From: Tausonia pullulans
Lineage: Eukaryota > Basidiomycota > Tremellomycetes > Cystofilobasidiales > Mrakiaceae
Length of the DNA stretch: 64,000 bases
Reading direction: 5' to 3'
Assembly (NCBI GenBank): GCA_951802195.1
Contig: OX637639.1
Coordinates: forward strand, 260,501 to 324,500
Positions 60,274 to 64,000 of this stretch are shown here, piece by piece. The position numbers were made by a program, and so were the translations under genes. Every line of letters starts with the position of its first letter. Positions within the stretch are counted from its first letter, which is position 1. The notes below the pieces were generated by a model. The model was not told the origin of the DNA. It searched no databases and saw nothing but the letters and a program-made list of their open reading frames with translations.

Positions 60274-60768
60274 TTCGGACGTGGAGGATAGAGCGGCATT
60301 GAGGTCGCTGATGGCTGAACTCGACCGCGTGATACGGCGAATTGAAGGGGTTGCAGGGGTTCTGCGGAGGGGGGAGGGAGAATAGAGGAGGGCCGTGGGG
60401 CTGATATGGATGAGGGGGTTGGCAGGGTTGGTGCGGTTGGTAGGATTGGTAGGAGTGCTGGGGTCGGTAGGATTGGTAGGAGTGCTAGGGCTCCTAGGAC
60501 TGGTCGGGTCGGATGGGCAGGTGGGCTGAGGGTGGGTTTGTTGACGGGCGTTTGGGGACGTTCGTCGACGCGAGAGGGCGTATTGGTCGCGTCTTGGACG
60601 CTTGGGGTTTCATCGGATCCGCTCTTTCTCTTTGCTGAGGAGGGAGGGTCCGGGGGATCCTTGGGAGCCTTGAGGGCTTCTTGGAGTCGCTTGGGGGTCG
60701 AAAACGTGGACTAGGCGGTTTTCCAGAATTGGAACAGATTCAACGCTGAGAACATCGCAGCATTGTTT

Positions 60769-60860
60769 GGAGATCTGGCCGAGTGGTCTAAGGCGCTGTC
60801 TTCAGGATATTTCTTGTCCGGCAGTCATTTATGGCGTGGGTTCGAATCCCACGGTCTTCA
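60769..60860 (+). tRNA. tRNA-Leu(CAG) with a 12-nt intron (inverted second copy)
   Basis: It is identical to the gene at 6,908-6,999, in opposite orientation: same cloverleaf, CAG anticodon, 12-nt intron after G37 and discriminator A. The flanking 60,861-60,962 also matches 6,806-6,907. Together the two genes bracket the retroelement block, each transcribed outward toward the nearer host gene. Confidence 0.95.
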
Positions 60861-60962
60861 TACGTTTTGGCGGTAGCCCTTGAGGGAAGGAAGGATGGAC
60901 GAGTGATGGTTGTTGACATCTCTCTCTCTAGCGCCGCGCGTATCGCTGGCGGGGGCACCTCC

Positions 60963-61169
60963 TGTTAGGATCTCGCTGCCTCGGTCGGCTCTGGCTGGGG
61001 GTCTGTGTAGCCTCTCTCTGGCTCGCTCGGCATTCCCGTTTTTCAGACCTTTTTCCTTTTCCCACCAAATTCATTGTCCCACACTCTTTGATTTCTTCCA
61101 TTTTCTTTCCATCCCCTCCGTTCTTCTCGCCCATCCTCTTCGGTCCTGAATCATTGGGCCAGTCCTAAC
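60963..61169 (+). repeat. Solo LTR at the right border of the repeat block
   Basis: It begins TGTTAGGATCTCGCTGCC, the inverted partner of 6,599-6,805. Identity stops at 61,152, and the last bases (CATTGGGCCAGTCCTAAC) differ from the left copy. No target duplication is seen. Confidence 0.75.
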
Positions 61170-61182
61170 TACTTAGAGTCAA

Positions 61183-61560
61183 TGTTAGGATTTCCCGGAT
61201 ATCTTAGATTTGCAGATCTTCAGGAGTTGCCAACTCGGCCCTGTGTTAAGATCTCCCGGATCTTCCGGGGACTACCACCTCGGTCCTGCGCCTGCCAACT
61301 CGGCATCTGTGTAACTTCTCCCTCATTCATCCATCATTTCCCTTTCGTCGTTCCTTAATTTGTCCCATCAGCCACACATTCCTTGCTCTCGGATTCTTCC
61401 CATCCCCCCCCTTTGTTCTCGCTTTCTTCCATAAACGCGCCGTTCATCGTACCTTTTGTTTCACTTACACTCTGACTATCATTTGCATTTGACCAACTTG
61501 CCCAACTTTTCGAAACGAGCCTGTATCGCTCACTGCCAGCGCTTCAAAACTCGACGCCGG
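61183..61560 (+). repeat. Truncated LTR with a tandemly repeated first 60 bp
   Basis: It begins TGTTAGGATTTCCCGGAT. A diverged second start, TGTTAAGATCTCCCGGATC, lies at 61,243, so the terminal 60 bp are duplicated. The middle has the family landmarks (CCATAAACGCGC, GTTCATCGTACC, CACTCTGACTATCATTTG). It has no clear 3' end; another LTR remnant follows directly. Confidence 0.65.
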
Positions 61561-61881
61561 TGAAGCTTATCCTTTGCTTGCTCAGCATTTCCAATTCTTC
61601 ACTACTCATTTTGTCTCATCTGTTCCACACTCCTTGCCTTCAGGTCTTCTCATCCCCCCAGTGTTCTCACCCCCACCCCCGCCCCCCGTCCATGAAACGC
61701 TCAATTTATCATAGACTGTTGTTCTGCACTCTAACTATCATTTGGATCAGACAAATCTGCCCAAGACCTTGAAATGAGCCCGTGCCACGTCCACCACTTC
61801 AGTTCCACCCCTCCATCGGCGGCCCCCTCCTCACCCATCCACCCATCCTCCTCAGCCTAGACCCTTGGGCCAATCCTAACA
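61561..61881 (+). repeat. LTR remnant ending 20 bp from the Sea2 homologue stop codon
   Basis: It lacks a clear 5' end but has the landmarks GCTTGCTCAGCATTTCC, CACTCTAACTATCATTTGG and a perfect 3' end CCTTGGGCCAATCCTAACA. It is diverged from all other LTRs here, so it is an older insertion. The Sea2 homologue's stop codon begins at 61,904, so the LTR probably supplies the 3' UTR or terminator of that gene. Confidence 0.7.
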
Positions 61882-61901
61882 TCAGACCACAGCGACCGCA
61901 C

Positions 61902-64000
61902 TCACCCGTGCGCCCAATCTGATATGCAGGTACACGCTCTCGGCGCAAACAGAGCGTTGTAAAGCTCCATACACGCCTAGAGCGGACTTTGCGTCAGCAT
62001 ATCCCTGCGACAAGCTCCTCAATAAGATGGAAAAAGAGTACTTACCCGGTGGCCGCCAAGATGGCAGACCGAGCAGCCCGAGAGGAAGCCCTCCGAGACA
62101 GGTAGGTTGCTAAGACGCAAGGCGGGAATGTCAGCTTGGAGCGAGAGACCATGGGATCCTACAGAGTCAGGCTTGACGAACCACCAAGAGCAAGAAATTG
62201 CAAAGGCAGAATTGCATTTGGGGCCATCAAGCTCGTGATTCGAATGGAGCGGACATGCCAGGTATGCTGTAGTGTTTATCTAGCGGCAGGGATCATCAAA
62301 AGACGATGCAAGTTGAGGGATATTCATCGGGTACTTACTTGGCCGTCCATCACCACGGTCGAGATGTTGCTGTGCTTTCGAACGTAGGCTGCTGCTGGGT
62401 AGAGCTCGCGTTCCACGAGCAGATCTATAATATCCTTCAGTCGGCTGGCATCCAATCCGCATCGAGGATTAATGAGAGCAACTGACCGACGTAGGCGGCG
62501 ACATACCGCTCAGCAGCTTTCAGTGAGAGCGGTACGGCGTCCTGAACGACGATATAGACGAGCGCTGCCATCTGGACGTTCCCCTGTGTGCGGCGTCCCT
62601 TGTCAACAACATGATGTGGCACAGCCAAGGTCAGTGACCAACGTACTTCTTCCAGATACACCTCGACCCATTGTTCAACTTGCTGCAACTTGCTCTCGTG
62701 GAGACGCAGAAATGAGTTCCAGATGACGTCCTCGTCCTGCACTCCACGCTCTAATTGCCAAGGAGTTTCTCCGAGTACTCCCTTCTTTCGAGCCCCATGT
62801 GAGGCACTGGGGGCGATAGATCCTCTGCGGATCTCGTTTGTAGACTCCGCGACTGGCGCAAGCGTTGGTGACGGACGAGCGGTCTCGGATGGCTCGGCAG
62901 AATGACCACCGATGACGCTGTTTTGATTCGGTCGCCCGGCTGATACAGCAGTCGTAGAAGAGTGCATGGAGTCAAAGAGAGAGGGCGGAAGAGCCCCGTA
63001 CGGCCCGACGTAGTCATCGCTGTCGCTGTCGCTGTCCATCTCGTCGAGAATCGTGGATGACGAGGGCACTAGAGGCCGCGAAGGTGTTGGCGGACGATTC
63101 CGAAAGGAGAGGGACAGCCTCCGCGACGATGACGACGTCCGGCGAGAGGGCGCAGATGTAGAGGGAGCTGGCTGAGAATTACTTCCGAAGGCGAAGAGCT
63201 GCGAAGGTTGGTAGGACGTTGAAGAGACTGGTGGCGGAAGCCGTGGATCAGAAAGCGGTGCTTCGTCTTGAACAGATGAGTCACTGCCCGAGTCTGGGTC
63301 GGAGTCGAGCGACGATTCCGAGCTGAGAGCAAGAGCGCTATCGATGCCGAGCGAGGACGAGGGGAAGTTGCGATATTCCAAGGGGACATTAAGATCCGAA
63401 CTCGGATTTTCGACCAGCGGCGAACCACGGAGGGCCCGGATCTGTCGCTGGGAAGCCGAACTTGAACTACGCCGTGCCTTGCTCGGGTTCAGGTTGGAGC
63501 CTGTTACAAGATGTCCCTTAGAGACAGTTGATCGTCCGTCGGGAAGGACCATCCGAGAGAGCGGAGATTGGCTTGTAGACCGAGGTCGCGGCAGAAGTCT
63601 GGGGTCGGGTACGAGAGGAGCTGTCCGTCCTCGTCCAGGGGTTGCTCGGGACGATTGAAGCGGGAGTTGAAGGTTGGGAATGAAGGACGTGTCTGGCAGG
63701 GTGGCTCGGTTTCGGATCGTTGTCGCCCGCGTTCTGACGGCCACTCTCTCGCAATCGATCAGGATCGCAGCGAGCGATCTCCAGAGACCCCACTCCCGGG
63801 CTAGGCCGAGTTTCCTACATATCTGGACGAGTAACGGTCAAGACGGTTTGATCCTCGGGAGAAAATATCAGACACACTTTGGCGTTTCGGCGGCAGACTT
63901 GCACAGGCGATCCCTCGAGCTGAGCGCTTTTGGCGATGGTTTCGAAGCACTCGTCATTCCAGCCTGAGAAGCCAAATGACACGAGCAATTGACTGGGCTC
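61902..64000 (-). CDS. SEA2: WDR24/Sea2 (SEACAT/GATOR2 subunit) homologue, C-terminal part
   Basis: By family, Sea2/WDR24 sits on the vacuole or lysosome in the SEACAT/GATOR2 complex that relays amino-acid status to TORC1. My exon model on the minus strand is 64,000-63,878 (continuing beyond the window), 63,822-62,647, 62,598-62,487, 62,424-62,339, 62,279-62,046 and 61,976-61,902; 601 residues are visible. The identification rests on the C-terminal signature. VQVCRRNAKICRKLGLAREW and GLWRSLAAILID correspond to the CxxNAxVA...W helical region. GNVQMAALVYIVVQDAV corresponds to the GDVQMA motif. AERYVAAYVDLLVERELY corresponds to WYTSYIDLLQ. INTTAYLACPLHS starts the zinc-binding tail, which continues with GCSVCHLGGHR. 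The tail has fewer Cys/His than I expect for the RING, which may reflect divergence or a splice error. The middle (about 60-360) is disordered and Ser/Pro-rich. The N-terminal WD40 propeller would lie to the right of the window. Confidence 0.78.

Larger units (their letters stand above)
54906..60695 (-). mobile_element. Young near-full-length non-LTR retrotransposon (LINE, APE type)
   Basis: This 5,790-bp LINE ends in a 9-A tail (Ts at 54,906-54,914). It is flanked by a 6-bp target duplication, ggtcga (54,900-54,905 and 60,696-60,701). The empty site is preserved in the left arm at 7,060-7,075, which proves the insertion and its borders. It has two ORFs: ORF1 (zinc-knuckle protein) and ORF2 (endonuclease plus reverse transcriptase), with the ORF1 stop and ORF2 start overlapping as TAATG. 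The 3' UTR is 54,915-55,138. It is probably of the Tad1-like group common in fungi, assigned by general architecture only. It lies 73 bp upstream of the tRNA-Leu gene. Confidence 0.94.
43882..61152. repeat. Right arm of giant inverted repeat (about 11.4 kb shared plus a 5.8-kb LINE insertion)
   Basis: This is the inverted counterpart of 6,616-31,166. Compared with the left arm it lacks the copia-1 complex and the 12-bp duplication in the old LINE. It has the young LINE (54,906-60,695) and an expansion of about 59 bp in the copia-2b LTR. The outer edge is inside the LTR at 61,152 and the inner edge is the copia-2 insertion at 43,881. Confidence 0.93.

Noticed and set aside
6616-61152. Terminal inverted repeats of one giant DNA transposon
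   Set aside because: No transposase is present, the arm ends lie inside LTRs, there is no target duplication, and the arms consist of independently inserted retroelements.
6599-61881. A new host operon, defence system or biosynthetic cluster within the block
   Set aside because: Every long open frame between 6,599 and 61,881 is accounted for by gypsy, copia or LINE proteins or their shadows. The only host genes inside are the two tRNA-Leu copies.
6599-61881. CRISPR-like or satellite arrays
   Set aside because: The repeats found are LTRs, two minisatellites within elements and one 1,117-bp tandem LTR-gag unit. No regular short repeat-spacer pattern or centromeric satellite was seen.
62425-62486. 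A shorter intron (ending at the CAG before CCGACTG) in the Sea2 homologue
   Set aside because: It would be only 38 nt or would hit a stop. The 62-nt version gives YVAAYVDLLVERELY, matching the conserved family motif.

Overview
This is a eukaryotic, fungal window. Host genes at both ends carry many short spliceosomal introns (48 to about 180 nt, mostly GT-AG, one GC-AG), the DNA is GC-rich, and the repeats are fungal retroelements: chromodomain Ty3/gypsy, Ty1/copia and an APE-type LINE. Intron style, composition and protein sequences suggest a basidiomycete yeast, perhaps Microbotryomycetes. That placement is inference and cannot be fixed from this window alone.

Layout. 1-6,598 is gene territory: two partial, unrecognised minus-strand exons (1-270, 787-1,130), an old LINE relic (about 2,620-3,600) and an 11-exon vacuolar-type zinc transporter of the ZRC1/COT1 family (3,851-6,309). 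6,599-61,881 is about 55 kb of retroelements with no protein-coding host gene. 61,902-64,000 is the 3' two thirds of a WDR24/Sea2 (SEACAT/GATOR2) homologue on the minus strand, running off the right edge.

The retroelement block is a very large inverted repeat. The left arm (6,616-31,166) and right arm (43,882-61,152) share about 11.4 kb of near-identical sequence in opposite orientation. From outside in, both contain a solo LTR, an intron-bearing tRNA-Leu(CAG) gene, an old 5'-truncated LINE split by a solo LTR, a gypsy element (A) with mismatched LTRs, and a stack of copia LTR and reverse-transcriptase fragments. The arms differ by later insertions. The left arm has a 13,118-bp copia-1 complex (gctgg target duplication) that itself holds a whole-looking gypsy (B1, ccctg duplication). 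The right arm has a 5,790-bp near-full-length LINE (ggtcga duplication). The centre (31,167-43,881) holds the rest of copia-2b, a second gypsy (B2) that looks identical to B1, a 200-N assembly gap, and a whole-looking copia-2.

A retroelement-only block with inverted arms and tRNA genes at both borders resembles regional fungal centromeres. The gap near its centre also leaves open a scaffolding artefact. Both readings are set out in the findings. No cellular pathway is encoded inside the block. The two flanking host genes, zinc storage and TORC1 signalling, are not obviously linked in function.
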